DNA of 64,000 nt from Mycobacterium pseudokansasii (GCF_900566075.1 NZ_UPHU01000001.1:1-64000); one strand, 5' to 3'. Positions 31,897 to 41,188 are shown, counted from the stretch's first letter. A program made the numbers and translations. The notes: generated by a model from the letters alone, not told the origin.

Positions 31897-31956
31897 GTGG
31901 GGGCGTGCCCCCACCTCATCGCTACGTCCCTCGCGAGCGGGTGGGCGTGCCCCCAC
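31897..31956. repeat. Two GTGGGGGC/GCCCCCAC palindromes between fhaB and pstP
   Basis: GTGGGGGCGTGCCCCCAC (31897-31914) is a perfect 8-bp inverted repeat with a GT centre. GTGGGCGTGCCCCCAC (31941-31956) is a shorter variant. They fill most of the 124-bp gap before pstP. They resemble dispersed GC palindromes seen in some non-tuberculous mycobacteria; a role in transcript processing or attenuation of the pstP operon is conjecture. Confidence 0.65.
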
Positions 31957-31976
31957 TGCGTCGCCGCCTGCGCGGG

Positions 31977-32444
31977 TCACGGGCGCAACTCGATTGCCGT
32001 CTTGCCGATCCGAACCGGCACCCCAATCGGAACTCGTACTGCAGTCGTCACCTTCGCCCTGTCAAGGTAAGTGCCGTTGGTCGATCCTAAGTCCTCGACG
32101 TACCATTCCGATCCCCGCTGAGAGAGCCTGGCGTGCCGTGTCGAGGCGTAGTCGTCGGTCAACACCAAGGTGGAGTCGTCCGCGCGTCCGATCAGCACGG
32201 GCTGTCCGCTCAACGTGATGCGCGCGCCCGCCAGCGCGCCCTCGGTCACGACGAGGTAGCGTGCCGTCTGCCTGCGCTGGCGCGACGGTAGTAGCGTGCC
32301 GCGCAACGCCAACCCGCGGCGCACCATGACGGCGCCGGTGGGTGCGTAGATGTCGGTGCGCAGCACCCGCAGCACCGACCAGATGAACAGCCATAACAGC
32401 ATTAAGAAGCCGGCACGCGTCAGTTGCAGTACTAACCCCTGCAT
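31977..32444 (-). CDS. fhaB: FHA-domain protein FhaB (FipA)
   Basis: FhaB is a small membrane-anchored phosphothreonine-binding protein that links PknA signalling to division proteins. The 155-residue product has one N-terminal membrane helix (LTRAGFLMLLWLFIWSVLRVL) and a C-terminal FHA domain with VLIGRADDSTLVL, TRHARLS and LGSTNGTYLD, the phosphothreonine-binding residues. ATG 32444 matches Rv0019c. It lies between fhaA and the pstP operon and is probably cotranscribed with fhaA. Confidence 0.95.
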   Translation of the reverse strand: MQGLVLQLTRAGFLMLLWLFIWSVLRVLRTDIYAPTGAVMVRRGLALRGTLLPSRQRRQTARYLVVTEGALAGARITLSGQPVLIGRADDSTLVLTDDYASTRHARLSQRGSEWYVEDLGSTNGTYLDRAKVTTAVRVPIGVPVRIGKTAIELRP

Positions 32445-32569
32445 CTGGCGTCCTTTCCGTCCTGGTGCTGCCACCCCCGCGCCGGTGATGCCGAGAAGTT
32501 CAGCAAAGTCACGATACTGGTCAGGCGGTCGGTGCGAGGACAAGCGAGGCAGCATTGTGCCCAGAGGGT

Positions 32570-34297
32570 TCAGTGAATGCGGACGATGATCTCGGAATGG
32601 CCCAAGCGGATCACGTCGCCGTCGGCCAATTGCCACTCCTGTACCGGTGCGTTGTTGACAGTCGTGCCGTTGGTGGAGTTCAGGTCCGTCAGTAGCGCGA
32701 CCTGGCCGTCCCAACGGATCTCCAAGTGCCGGCGTGAGACCCCGGTGTCCGGCAACCGGAACTGAGCGTCCTGTCCGCGCCCGATGATGTTGGAGCCGTC
32801 GCGGAGCTGATACGTACGGCCGCTGCCATCGTCGAGCTGCAGCGTCACCGCATTTCCGGGTGACCCGTAGCCACCTTGCCCATAACCGCCGTAGCCGCCC
32901 GCCGGCTGACCATAGTCGGGAGCAGCCGGCTGGCCGTAGTCGTAGTCGCGAGCCGGCTCGGCGTACCCGCCGCCTTGGGCGGGGTAGCCCCCGGGGGCCG
33001 ACGTTTCGGCGTACTGGGTGTAGTCCCCTGAACCGTATTCTTGACGGCCGTATCCGCCGCCACCCTGCTGATAGCCCTGGTCGTAGCCGCCTTGCTCGTA
33101 GCCGGCACCCTGGTCGGGATAGGCCGGCCGCTGTGGTTCCGGCGGGGCCTGTGGCGGAGCGCCGGGACCACCAGGAGCGCCGTAGCCACCGTCCTCCTGG
33201 CGCGCGGGTTCACGGCCGTAGTCGCCGTAGCCGCCGTAGCCGGGTTGGCCGCCGGGTGGCTGGCCGTAGCCGCCGCCCGGTGGTTGGCCGTAGCCGCTCG
33301 GCGGTTGTCCGTACCCGCTGGGTGGTTGTCCGTACCCGCTGGGTGGTTGGCCGTAGCCGCTGCCCTGGCGGTAACCCTGGTCGTAGCCGGGTCCGGAATA
33401 GCCGGGCGGACGCTGCTCGTACGACGAGGGATAGCCCTGGTCCTGGTAGCCGCCCTGGTCCTGGTACCCGCGTTGTTCGGGGTAGCCGCCCTGGTCCTGG
33501 TAGCCGCGTTGTTCGGGGTAGCCGCCCTGGTCCTGGTAGCCGCGTTGTTCGGGGTAGCCGCCCTGGTCTTGGTAGCCGCGTTGTTCGGGGTAGCCGCCCT
33601 GGTCTTGGTAGCCCTGTTCGGGGTAGCCGCCGCCCTGGTCCGGCTGACGTGGTGGCGGTGGGTATCCGGGCTGGGGTGGGTAACCGCCGCCTTCCGGCGG
33701 ATATCCGCCGCGCGGGTCCGGCCCGGCGGGCGAGCCACTGCGTGGCTCCTCTTGCGGACGCGCGTACCGGTCGTCGTAGTACTCGTCGGGCCCCTGCCCC
33801 GGACCGCCGCGGTAGCTCGAATTGTCAGTCATCGGTCGTACTCCTGGTTCTGCGCCAAACGCGTGGTTCGATTGTGGCCGGGCGTAAGCGGTGACCGTCG
33901 GGCGGGGCTCGACGTCGGGGTTAACAGTGCCGCGGGCGCGGAACTGGCCGGTATGCAGGTTCGGCGATTGCTCGAACCGGACCACCACATCACCATACGT
34001 TTGCCACCCCTGTTCTTGGATATAGTCCGCCAAGTACCGAGCAAATGCCTTCGACGTGAGATCCGGGTCTGCGCCCAATTTCTCCGAGTCGTGCACACTG
34101 AGGGTAATGATGTACTCGTTGGGCGCCAAAAGGCGATTTCCCTCGAGTGAACGCACACCGTCCGCGGCTTCCCGTCGCAACAGGGCTTCCACCTCTTGCG
34201 GGACGATCGATCCCCCGAACATCCGGGCAAATGCGTCCCCGACGGTTGACTCGAGTTTGCGCTCGATGCGCTGAACCAGGCCCTTCTGACTGTCCAT
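32570..34297 (-). CDS. fhaA: FHA-domain protein FhaA
   Basis: FhaA binds phosphorylated MviN and regulates peptidoglycan synthesis at poles and septum. The 575-residue protein has the conserved N-terminal DUF3662 domain (residues 1 to about 125, [23 protein letters not shown]), a long Gly/Pro/Gln/Tyr-rich linker, and a C-terminal FHA domain ([28 protein letters not shown]). It is about 50 residues longer than the M. tuberculosis protein, as I recall it, through linker repeats: a 12-residue unit ([12 protein letters not shown]) four to five times and a 7-residue unit (GYGQPPS) four times. Confidence 0.96.
   Translation of the reverse strand: MDSQKGLVQRIERKLESTVGDAFARMFGGSIVPQEVEALLRREAADGVRSLEGNRLLAPNEYIITLSVHDSEKLGADPDLTSKAFARYLADYIQEQGWQTYGDVVVRFEQSPNLHTGQFRARGTVNPDVEPRPTVTAYARPQSNHAFGAEPGVRPMTDNSSYRGGPGQGPDEYYDDRYARPQEEPRSGSPAGPDPRGGYPPEGGGYPPQPGYPPPPRQPDQGGGYPEQGYQDQGGYPEQRGYQDQGGYPEQRGYQDQGGYPEQRGYQDQGGYPEQRGYQDQGGYQDQGYPSSYEQRPPGYSGPGYDQGYRQGSGYGQPPSGYGQPPSGYGQPPSGYGQPPGGGYGQPPGGQPGYGGYGDYGREPARQEDGGYGAPGGPGAPPQAPPEPQRPAYPDQGAGYEQGGYDQGYQQGGGGYGRQEYGSGDYTQYAETSAPGGYPAQGGGYAEPARDYDYGQPAAPDYGQPAGGYGGYGQGGYGSPGNAVTLQLDDGSGRTYQLRDGSNIIGRGQDAQFRLPDTGVSRRHLEIRWDGQVALLTDLNSTNGTTVNNAPVQEWQLADGDVIRLGHSEIIVRIH
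33278..33362 (-). repeat. 21-nt tandem repeat inside fhaA
   Basis: Four to five tandem 21-nt units encode the heptad GYGQPPS or GYGQPPG in the FhaA linker. Units are nearly identical at the DNA level. Boundaries are approximate. Confidence 0.75.
33451..33627 (-). repeat. 36-nt tandem repeat (minisatellite) inside fhaA
   Basis: Four full 36-nt units start at 33451, 33487, 33523 and 33559, with a partial fifth to about 33627. They encode [12 protein letters not shown] and differ by only one or two bases (for example GTCCTGG/GTCTTGG). Near-identity implies recent expansion, so copy number may vary between strains. Confidence 0.88.
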
Positions 34298-34578
34298 TTT
34301 TCAGCGCTCGCCTCACTAGATTCTGGTCATCGTCGGCGCGAGGCAAACGACTCGCCCGCATGTCGGGGTCACAAAACATGCTATCGGCACACCGTGACGC
34401 AGTGGCACCGTGAGAATCCTGAGAAAGCATCGCGCAGGTGACAGGCCAGTACCAAGGACCGCCAAGGCCGAGCGAGTCCCGCTCCGCCCGACGCCCACTC
34501 CCCCGTCGCGGGTTGTCGACCTGTCGGCGGCGGTTGGGGCGTGCGGCTACTACAGTGGTATGGTCCTCCGGTTGTTTC

Positions 34579-34661
34579 GGGCGAGTGGCGGAATGGCAGA
34601 CGCGCTGGCTTCAGGTGCCAGTGTCCTTCGGGACGTGGGGGTTCAAGTCCCCCTTCGCCCA
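34579..34661 (+). tRNA. leuT: tRNA-Leu (CAG)
   Basis: An 83-nt class II tRNA: acceptor GGGCGAG pairs with TTCGCCC (one G-U), anticodon CAG at 34612-34614, a long variable arm (TGTCCTTCGGGACG), T-arm GGGTTCAAGTCCC. CCA is not encoded. It lies upstream of and divergent from fhaA. Confidence 0.96.
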
Positions 34662-34766
34662 CTGTTTGCGGGTGAACCGCGCCGGGGGTGTCGAGTAGTG
34701 CACCCCGCCGCGGTTCATTCACCGCATCCATGAGCTGGAAATCCTCGCCGAGAAGAAGGTGGCCCG

Positions 34767-35033
34767 GTGAATCGTGCCCAAGTGCCCGGCGGCGTGGTGC
34801 ATCGGCTGCCCGCCGACCTGCGTGACGCGTTGATCGCCAACGCAACGGCGCTGGCTGCCTGGAACGACATCACGCCGTTGGCGCGCAACGAGTTCATCTG
34901 TTGGGTCGAGGACGCCAAGCAACCGACGACCCGAGAGCGGCGCATCCGCCGGACCCAGGAGGAGCTGGAAGAAGGCAAGCGCCGTCCCTGCTGCTGGCCG
35001 GGGTGCCGGCATCGCGAACGTACTGGCGGGTAA
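34767..35033 (+). CDS. YdeI/OmpD-associated family small protein
   Basis: An 88-residue protein that reads LPADLRDALIANATALAAWNDITPLARNEFICWVEDAKQPTTRERRIRRTQEELEEGKRRPCCWPGC. This is the C-terminal module of the YdeI/OmpD-associated ('bacteriocin-protection') family as seen in actinobacteria; the function is unknown. The start is GTG 34767 behind GAAGAAGGTGG. Two cysteines near the end (CCWPGC) are conserved in similar proteins and may bind metal, which is an inference. Confidence 0.85.
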   Translation: MNRAQVPGGVVHRLPADLRDALIANATALAAWNDITPLARNEFICWVEDAKQPTTRERRIRRTQEELEEGKRRPCCWPGCRHRERTGG

Positions 35034-35304
35034 CGCCTTCTTCGGAGCGCGTTCCTGAGTGCGAGCTGCCGCTGGGCCCGATCGCCGCATTGCCGTCTCA
35101 AATTCGGCTCAACACCGCCTTGTCCCGCACCGCCGCAGCGGTGCGTCAGGACCCGCCGTCGGTCGCGGCGACCGTTGCTTCGGCCGGAATTGGCGTAAGG
35201 GCGACCTCGATAGCCACCTTCGTCAACAGCGTCTACCGTCTATCCGTCTATGGCGAAAATGCGCGCCGGGAGTCTTATCGACGACGATCGAAGGAGCCGC
35301 AGAG

Positions 35305-36606
35305 TTGGACATCGATCCTGCTGCGACCGCGTGGCTGCTGGCCAGCACCGCATTGGTGCTGCTGATGACGCCCGGGTTGGCGATTTTCTACGGGGGCATG
35401 GTCCGTACTACCGGCGTGCTCAACATGATCATGATGAGCTTCATCTCCATACCGCTGGTGACTGTGGCATGGTTGCTGGTCGGTTACAGCCTGGCGTTTT
35501 CCGATGGCGGCGCGGGCGGATTTCTGGGCGGACTGGCGCATGCCGGGATGCTCGGCATAAGCCCGCAGACCTTGCACGGGTCGGTGCCCGAACTGCTGTA
35601 TGCCACCTTCCAGCTGAGCTTCGCGATCATCACCGCCGCCCTGGTCAGCGGCGCCATCGCCGACCGGGCCAGGTTCGCGGCCTGGATGGTGTTCGTGCCC
35701 ATCTGGGCGGTGGCGGTGTATTGCGTTATCGCGCACTGGGTGTGGGCACCGAGCGGGTGGCTGTTCAAGATGGGGGTGCTCGACTATGCGGGCGGGCTGG
35801 TCGTCGAGATCGTCTCGGGTTCCTCGGCGCTCGCATTGGCGCTGGTATTGGGTCCGCGCATCGGCTTCAAGGTAGAAGCCATGCGCCCGCACAACCTGCC
35901 GTTCGTGCTACTCGGCGTGGGACTGCTGTGGTTTGGCTGGTTCGGGTTCAACGCCGGTTCGGCGCTGGCCGCCAACGGACTGGCCGCCGCGATCTTCCTC
36001 AACACCCTGGTCGCCGGCTGCCTGGGCATGCTGGGATGGCTTGCGGTGGAACAGTTTCGGGACGGCAAGCCGACCACCTTCGGCGCCGCCTCCGGTGTGG
36101 TCGCCGGCTTGGTGGCGATCACGCCGTCGTGCGGCACGGTGAACACCCTGGGCGCCGCCGTCGTCGGGCTGGTGGCGGGCGTCGTGTGCTCGTTCGCGAT
36201 CGCGGTGAAGTTCAAACTCAACTATGACGACTCTCTTGACGTCGTTGGGGTGCACTTCGTCGGCGGAGTGGTCGGTGTGTTGTTGATCGGGCTGCTCGCC
36301 ACCGCGGTGATGACCCAAGGCCCGAAGGGACTCTTCTACGGGGGCGGGATGGGTCAACTCGGCAAGCAGGCGCTGGCGATGGTGGTGGTAGCTCTCTACG
36401 CGTTCACGGTGAGCTATGTGCTGGCCCTGCTGATCGAGCGTTCCATGGGGTTCCGGCTCAGCCGAGAGGACGAGGTGAGCGGCGTCGACCTCACCCAGCA
36501 CGCCGAGACCGCTTATCCGGAGGGCGTCTACGGGCATCAGGCCCCCCGACGCCCGTCGTTGGGCGGCGCGTCTCGTCCGCGTCCGAATGAGGACGAAGAC
36601 ACCTGA
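35305..36606 (+). CDS. Ammonium transporter, Amt/MEP family, with Glu at the first twin-His site
   Basis: This 433-residue protein has eleven predicted membrane helices and the Amt signatures (GGMVRTTGVLNMIMMSF, AHWVWAPSGW, RPHNLPFVLLGVGLLWFGWFGFNAGS, GVTP-like AITPSCG). The usual pore twin histidines are replaced by E168 (GGLVVEIVSG) and H317 (GVHFVGG). A Glu in the first position is known from fungal Mep1/Mep3 transporters. The TTG start at 35305 is preceded by AAGGAGC seven bases away; the in-frame extension upstream is not membrane-like. No glnK or glnD neighbours are present, unlike the canonical mycobacterial amt. Confidence 0.9.
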   Translation: MDIDPAATAWLLASTALVLLMTPGLAIFYGGMVRTTGVLNMIMMSFISIPLVTVAWLLVGYSLAFSDGGAGGFLGGLAHAGMLGISPQTLHGSVPELLYATFQLSFAIITAALVSGAIADRARFAAWMVFVPIWAVAVYCVIAHWVWAPSGWLFKMGVLDYAGGLVVEIVSGSSALALALVLGPRIGFKVEAMRPHNLPFVLLGVGLLWFGWFGFNAGSALAANGLAAAIFLNTLVAGCLGMLGWLAVEQFRDGKPTTFGAASGVVAGLVAITPSCGTVNTLGAAVVGLVAGVVCSFAIAVKFKLNYDDSLDVVGVHFVGGVVGVLLIGLLATAVMTQGPKGLFYGGGMGQLGKQALAMVVVALYAFTVSYVLALLIERSMGFRLSREDEVSGVDLTQHAETAYPEGVYGHQAPRRPSLGGASRPRPNEDEDT

Positions 36607-36846
36607 GCCGCGCCTGCGTTATCGGGGTCGGCGTGCTTGTCGGGTGACGGCGACTCGCGGACAGATCGATCGGCATCGGTTTAGCCGATCCGCTGGCGGG
36701 TTAATTGTCGTGAGGTAGCGAAACACTCGCCTGTGGCCGTGCGCATGGTCCAGCACCCGGACGGCCGAAGGGGCCAACGCGCCGGGGGGATAGCCGATGA
36801 CGACGTTCGCTGTGGCCAGCGCCGGGTTCGTGATGCAGGACAGGTC

Positions 36847-38379
36847 ATGACGGCGCCGGTGTGGATGGCGTTGCCACCCGAAGTGCATTCCGCGCTGTTG
36901 TCCAGTGGGCCTGGTCCGGGGCCGTTCCTGGCCGCCGCGGGCGCCTACCAGATGCTCGGCGCCGAGTACGATTCGGCGATCGCCGAACTCGCGGCCGTAC
37001 TGAACGCGGTCCAGGGCGGTTCGTGGCAGGGACCCAGCGCCGAAGAGTACGTCACCGCGCATGCACCCTACCTGGCGTGGCTCGAGCAGGCCCGCGGCAA
37101 GAGCATTGCCGCCGGGCTACAGCACCACGTCGCCGCCCAGGCCTACACGGCGGCGCTGGCGACCATGCCGACCCTGGCCGAGCTGGCCGCGAACCACGTT
37201 GTGCATGGTGTGCTGGTCGCGACCAATTTCTTCGGCATCAACACGATCCCGATCGCGCTCAACGAGGCGGATTACTTCCGCATGTGGGTTCAGGCCGCCA
37301 CCACGATGAGCCTCTATCAAACAGTGTCGAACGTTGCAGCGGACTCCGTCCCGGCCACATCGCCGGCGCCGACGCTACTCAAGGCGGATACCAACGACGC
37401 CGCCGACCCCGCGCAGCTGGCGGCCATGGCGCCGGCCACCGACGCCGGCAACCAACTGAACCTCGCGGACCTGGTTTGGCAACTGCTACAGGCATACATC
37501 AACTACGTCGAGCAGCTCTATGCGCCGATCATCAATTTCTTGCAGGACCCGGTGGGCAACGGCATGCAGTTGATCACCGATTTCTTGACCAATCCGTCGC
37601 AGGCGTTGGTCGCGTGGGGGCCGTTCCTGTTCGCCGTTGCCTACCAGGTCTTCTCCTGGGTCGCGGCGTCACTCACCTATCCCCAACTGATACTCGACCC
37701 GCTGCTCGGGACGATTCTGCGGGTAGTGATCGGCGTGGGTGAACAACTTGTGGTTCAGGTTCCGGCGGCAGCCGCAGCGGGTGAAATCGCCGATGGGGCC
37801 AGCTGGTCCGTGGCGTCAGCCGCGCACCCCGTGGTCTGGCCGACGGTGGGTGTGGCTTCGAGCGTGACGGCTCCGGTCGGCGCGCCGGCTGCCTCGGCAG
37901 CGGCGGGTGCCGGCACTGCGCCCGCCGCACCGGCGGCTCCGGCGGCGACGGCGACTTACGCCGTGGGCGGCTTCGACCCTGATGAAGGCTTCCCGCCCGC
38001 GTTGACCCATAACAGCGGTGCCAAGGCGCCGTCGGTCGGTGTGGCCGCCCCGGCCGCGGCGGACTCGGCACGCGAACAACGGCATGCTCGTCGCCGACGC
38101 AAGGCGACGGCGCCGCAGCGTCAGTACGCCGACGAGTTCATGGATGTGGACAGCGACGCCGAAAACGGCCTCCCTGAAGACGTTGAGGACGTTGGAGACC
38201 TGCGCGCCGCCGTATCCAGCCGAGGGGCCGGCGCGATCGGCTTCGGCGGTACCGCGGCCACGGACAACGCTCGTGCGGCCGGATTGATCACGCTGCCCGC
38301 CCACGGCTTCGACGACGGTCCGACCAGCCCGATGCTGCCGGCCACGTGGGACTCCGACGGCTCGGACGCGCGGACTTAG
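36847..38379 (+). CDS. PPE family protein, PPW subfamily
   Basis: A 510-residue PPE protein. The N-terminal ~175-residue PPE helical domain starts MTAPVWMALPPEVHSALLSSGPG, with the WxG-type turn in GGSWQGPSAEEYV. The C-terminal region has GFGGT and PMLPATW, the GFxGT and PxxPxxW signature of the PPE-PPW subfamily. A basic stretch HARRRRK lies before them; a similar stretch in M. tuberculosis PPE2 was described as a nuclear-localisation signal, so this is of interest but unproven. There is no PE gene or ESX gene beside it. ATG 36847 follows AGGACAGG. It is exported by a type VII system if typical. Confidence 0.93.
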   Translation: MTAPVWMALPPEVHSALLSSGPGPGPFLAAAGAYQMLGAEYDSAIAELAAVLNAVQGGSWQGPSAEEYVTAHAPYLAWLEQARGKSIAAGLQHHVAAQAYTAALATMPTLAELAANHVVHGVLVATNFFGINTIPIALNEADYFRMWVQAATTMSLYQTVSNVAADSVPATSPAPTLLKADTNDAADPAQLAAMAPATDAGNQLNLADLVWQLLQAYINYVEQLYAPIINFLQDPVGNGMQLITDFLTNPSQALVAWGPFLFAVAYQVFSWVAASLTYPQLILDPLLGTILRVVIGVGEQLVVQVPAAAAAGEIADGASWSVASAAHPVVWPTVGVASSVTAPVGAPAASAAAGAGTAPAAPAAPAATATYAVGGFDPDEGFPPALTHNSGAKAPSVGVAAPAAADSAREQRHARRRRKATAPQRQYADEFMDVDSDAENGLPEDVEDVGDLRAAVSSRGAGAIGFGGTAATDNARAAGLITLPAHGFDDGPTSPMLPATWDSDGSDART

Positions 38380-38385
38380 ACCGAC

Positions 38386-38685
38386 TTAGACCGGGTCGGT
38401 GATGTCGGCGTATTCGGGATGTTTCTTGAGCACGGTGACGACCATGGAGCAGACCGGGACGATGCGCTTACCGTCCGCTCGCGCCTCCTCCAGCGCCTTC
38501 TCGACAAGAATGGTTGCCAGCCCGCGACCGCCGAACCTCGGGTCGACTTCGGTGTGGTCGAAGACCCGCTGGTTGCCGCGGTCGAGGTAGGTGGCGAAGC
38601 CGACGATCTTGCCCTCGACCGCGATCGTGTACTTGCCCTCCTCTGCGGTGATCGTGGTCTCAGCGTCGGCGTTGTCGGCAGTCAT
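38386..38685 (-). CDS. GNAT-like N-acetyltransferase (YidJ/Gcn5-type)
   Basis: A 99-residue compact GNAT-fold protein of the small YidJ type: IAVEGKIVGFATY, VFDHTEVDPRFGGRGLATILVEKALEEARADGKRIVPVCSMV, KHPEYADI. R/GxGxG/A for acetyl-CoA binding is represented by RFGGRGLA. The substrate is unknown. ATG 38685 has GGAAGGAA upstream and overlaps the end of the pirin gene by 4 nt, so the two are coupled. It is convergent with the PPE gene. Confidence 0.88.
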   Translation of the reverse strand: MTADNADAETTITAEEGKYTIAVEGKIVGFATYLDRGNQRVFDHTEVDPRFGGRGLATILVEKALEEARADGKRIVPVCSMVVTVLKKHPEYADITDPV

Positions 38686-39659
38686 CCGGTTTCCTTCCGG
38701 TCGGATATCGGTCTGGGAAGCAGTCGGGTGCTCGGCAGTGGCGGGGCGGGTAGCCGCGGCACCCGGCCCTGGTATCCGCTGACGGCGCCGAATCGTTCGT
38801 CGCCGTCGAGCCATAACCGTCGATAGGTGACGATCTCGTCGTGACTGCGCCCGACGAAGTTCCACCACATCACCAATTCCTCGGTGAACGGCTTGCCGCC
38901 CAGCACTAGCAGGCGTCCGGGTCGTGGTCCGGCGTTACGCAGGTGCAGGGTGGCGATGCCCGGACCTTGATAGCCCAGGTCGCCGACCGTAAGAGCGGTC
39001 CCGCCAAGCTCTATGTCACCGACATCGCAGAGCACCCCGTGCTCGAATGTCGGGTCGATGTCGACGTCCAGCGCAGCGTTGGTGTCCAGATCGATCTGGG
39101 CACCCAGCAGCGGCGTGAACGTATGTGCCGGCGAACGGCTTCCGGCAAGTTCGCCGAGAAATACCCGTACCGCCGCACCCGGCAGCGACACCGGCGCGGG
39201 CGTGTGGTGCGCGAAGTCGCGCCCGGTATCACGAGCGGAGTCAGGAAGCGCAACCCACAACTGGGCTCCATGCAGAACGCCGGATCCGACGGAGACTTCG
39301 GAGTGGCAGATCCCCGCGCCTGCGGTCATCAGGTTCAGCTCGCCGGGTCGGACTATCGCGTGCACACCCGCGCTGTCGCGGTGTTCCACCTCGCCGCTGA
39401 ACAACCAGCTCACCGTTTGCAGCCCGGTGTGCGGATGAGGCGCGACATCCATACGCGCGGCGGCTCCGGTCACGGGGCCGTAGCGGTCGAGAAAACACCA
39501 GGCGCCTATCAGTGATCGCTGCCGCTGCGGCACGGTGCGTTGTACCGGGATCGCTCGTGGTCCGCCCAAGGGAACCTCGCGCGGGTGCAGCACCTCGATA
39601 CCCGCGGTCTGTGAAGCGTTACAGGCAACTTCAGCCGGTGCGGCTTCGAGGTTACTCAT
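38682..39659 (-). CDS. Pirin family protein
   Basis: A 325-residue bicupin protein. The N-cupin has the metal ligands of pirins in APHPHTGLQ and GICHSE. Some pirins are quercetin dioxygenases and others act as redox-sensing partners; the role here is unknown. The start ATG 39659 (MSNLEAAPAEV) fits the family, and it ends over the GNAT start. It lies just downstream of an acyl-CoA dehydrogenase on the same strand, with a 63-bp gap. Confidence 0.92.
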   Translation of the reverse strand: MSNLEAAPAEVACNASQTAGIEVLHPREVPLGGPRAIPVQRTVPQRQRSLIGAWCFLDRYGPVTGAAARMDVAPHPHTGLQTVSWLFSGEVEHRDSAGVHAIVRPGELNLMTAGAGICHSEVSVGSGVLHGAQLWVALPDSARDTGRDFAHHTPAPVSLPGAAVRVFLGELAGSRSPAHTFTPLLGAQIDLDTNAALDVDIDPTFEHGVLCDVGDIELGGTALTVGDLGYQGPGIATLHLRNAGPRPGRLLVLGGKPFTEELVMWWNFVGRSHDEIVTYRRLWLDGDERFGAVSGYQGRVPRLPAPPLPSTRLLPRPISDRKETG

Positions 39660-39722
39660 CGTCCCCCTTCTCGTCGGCATGGGGTGCGCTGTCCGGCCCG
39701 ATGCCGCGACCCTACGCCGGCT

Positions 39723-41105
39723 TTACCGGCCCGGCGGCCGCAGCACCTTCATGGCCGCCCGCATCACCGGTTCGGGGAGCCGGTCCTGAATCGACAGCGC
39801 GGCGTCGGCGGCTCGCGATCTCAGCGGCGTGCCCCGACCGAAGATCCGGTTCAGCGGTCCGCCGGACGGTTCGAGCACGACATGTAGCGGCGGGGTGCCG
39901 ACGGCAGCGCCGAGCGCGTTCGAGATGACCATCCGCTGGATCTCGCTGGTGCCTTCGAAGATGGTGTACAGCTTGGCATCTCGATACCACTTTTCCACCG
40001 GGTGATCGGTGATGTAGCCCCAGCCGCCCATGGTTTGGATAGCGCGTTCGGTGGCCTTGATGGCGACCTCGCTGGCGGCCAGCTTCGACATCGAGCCCTC
40101 ACCCCGCTCGAAAGGCACTCCGTTGGCCGCCATCCAGGAGGCCCGCCACGTCAGCAGCCGGGCGGCATCGATCTGAGTTGCCAAGTCCGCCAACGGAAAC
40201 GCGATGCCCTGGTTGTCGATGATGGGCCCGCCGAACGCCTCGCGCTCGGTGGCATACGACGTCGCGTACTCCACTGCGGCGCGGGCAATCCCGATAGCCT
40301 GGGCGGCCACCATGGGGCGGGTCTGCTCGAAAGTGCCCAAAGTCGCCGAGCTGGAACGCTTTCCACCGGCAACGATTTCGCGGGCTTTGGCAAGTTTGTG
40401 TTCAAGCTTCTCCTGTCCGCCAAGTAGGTTGGCGCCTGGGACCCGGACGCCGTTGAATCGCAACTCCGCGGTGTGCGAAGCGCGGCAACCCAGTTTGTCG
40501 AGCTTTCGCACCAGTTCCAGTCCCGGCGTGCCGCCGGGTACGACGAACAGCGCCTGACCCCGGTGGCCGAGATCCTCGTCGACCACGGCGTTGACCACGT
40601 GCACGTTGGCGATTCCCCCGTTGCCGATCCACATCTTGTGTCCGTCGATGATCCAGTCGTCGCCGTCGCGACGGGCACGGGTGCGCAGATTGCGGACGTC
40701 GCTGCCGCCTTCGGGTTCTGAGATCGCCAGCGCCGCGAGCTTGAGATCACCTGGGGTGCCGAAACATTCCGGCGCCCACTGCAGCATCTGCTCCGGGGAG
40801 GCGGCCTGGCCGATGGCCGACAGTGCCAGCGCGGGCATGACGATCGCCAGGCCGATTCCGGCGCACCCCCAGAACAGCTCCTCCATGAACATGGGTAGCG
40901 ACAGGCCCGTCGGATCGCCGATCAGATCGCGGTAGAACAGCGGGCTGTAGAACCCGCGCCGGGACGCCTCCTCGAGCACCGGCCAGGGAAACGCCTGGCG
41001 CTGGTCGTAATCCAGCGCCACCGGCCGAATCACCTCTTCGGCGAACTCGTGCGTGCGCCGGGCCAGATCGTGTTGTGCTGCCGTCGGTGTCAGGTCGAAC
41101 GTCAC
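39723..41105 (-). CDS. Acyl-CoA dehydrogenase
   Basis: A FAD-dependent acyl-CoA dehydrogenase of 460 residues that would introduce an alpha-beta double bond into an acyl-CoA. It shows LAISEPEGGSDV, the FAD-binding WIGNGGIANVH segment, GERxAFG-like YATEREAFGGPI, QTMGGWGYI and the IFEGTSEIQRMVI motif with the expected catalytic region. A ~60-residue C-terminal extension beyond the core is unusual but seen in other mycobacterial members. Substrate unknown. It lies 83 bp downstream of whiB5. Confidence 0.93.
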   Translation of the reverse strand: MTFDLTPTAAQHDLARRTHEFAEEVIRPVALDYDQRQAFPWPVLEEASRRGFYSPLFYRDLIGDPTGLSLPMFMEELFWGCAGIGLAIVMPALALSAIGQAASPEQMLQWAPECFGTPGDLKLAALAISEPEGGSDVRNLRTRARRDGDDWIIDGHKMWIGNGGIANVHVVNAVVDEDLGHRGQALFVVPGGTPGLELVRKLDKLGCRASHTAELRFNGVRVPGANLLGGQEKLEHKLAKAREIVAGGKRSSSATLGTFEQTRPMVAAQAIGIARAAVEYATSYATEREAFGGPIIDNQGIAFPLADLATQIDAARLLTWRASWMAANGVPFERGEGSMSKLAASEVAIKATERAIQTMGGWGYITDHPVEKWYRDAKLYTIFEGTSEIQRMVISNALGAAVGTPPLHVVLEPSGGPLNRIFGRGTPLRSRAADAALSIQDRLPEPVMRAAMKVLRPPGR

Positions 41106-41188
41106 GGAGCGCCTTCGGGGTCGAACTCTCGGTTACCCGGATCTACCCCGAAAGCCAACTCAGCAAACTGATTGGCCTCGTCATCCCG

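Noticed and set aside
33278..33627. CRISPR-like array
   Set aside because: The repeats are contiguous, in frame and encode the FhaA linker; there are no unique spacers and no cas genes.
34410..34733. Plus-strand frame overlapping tRNA-Leu
   Set aside because: It translates through the tRNA gene and has no coding features.
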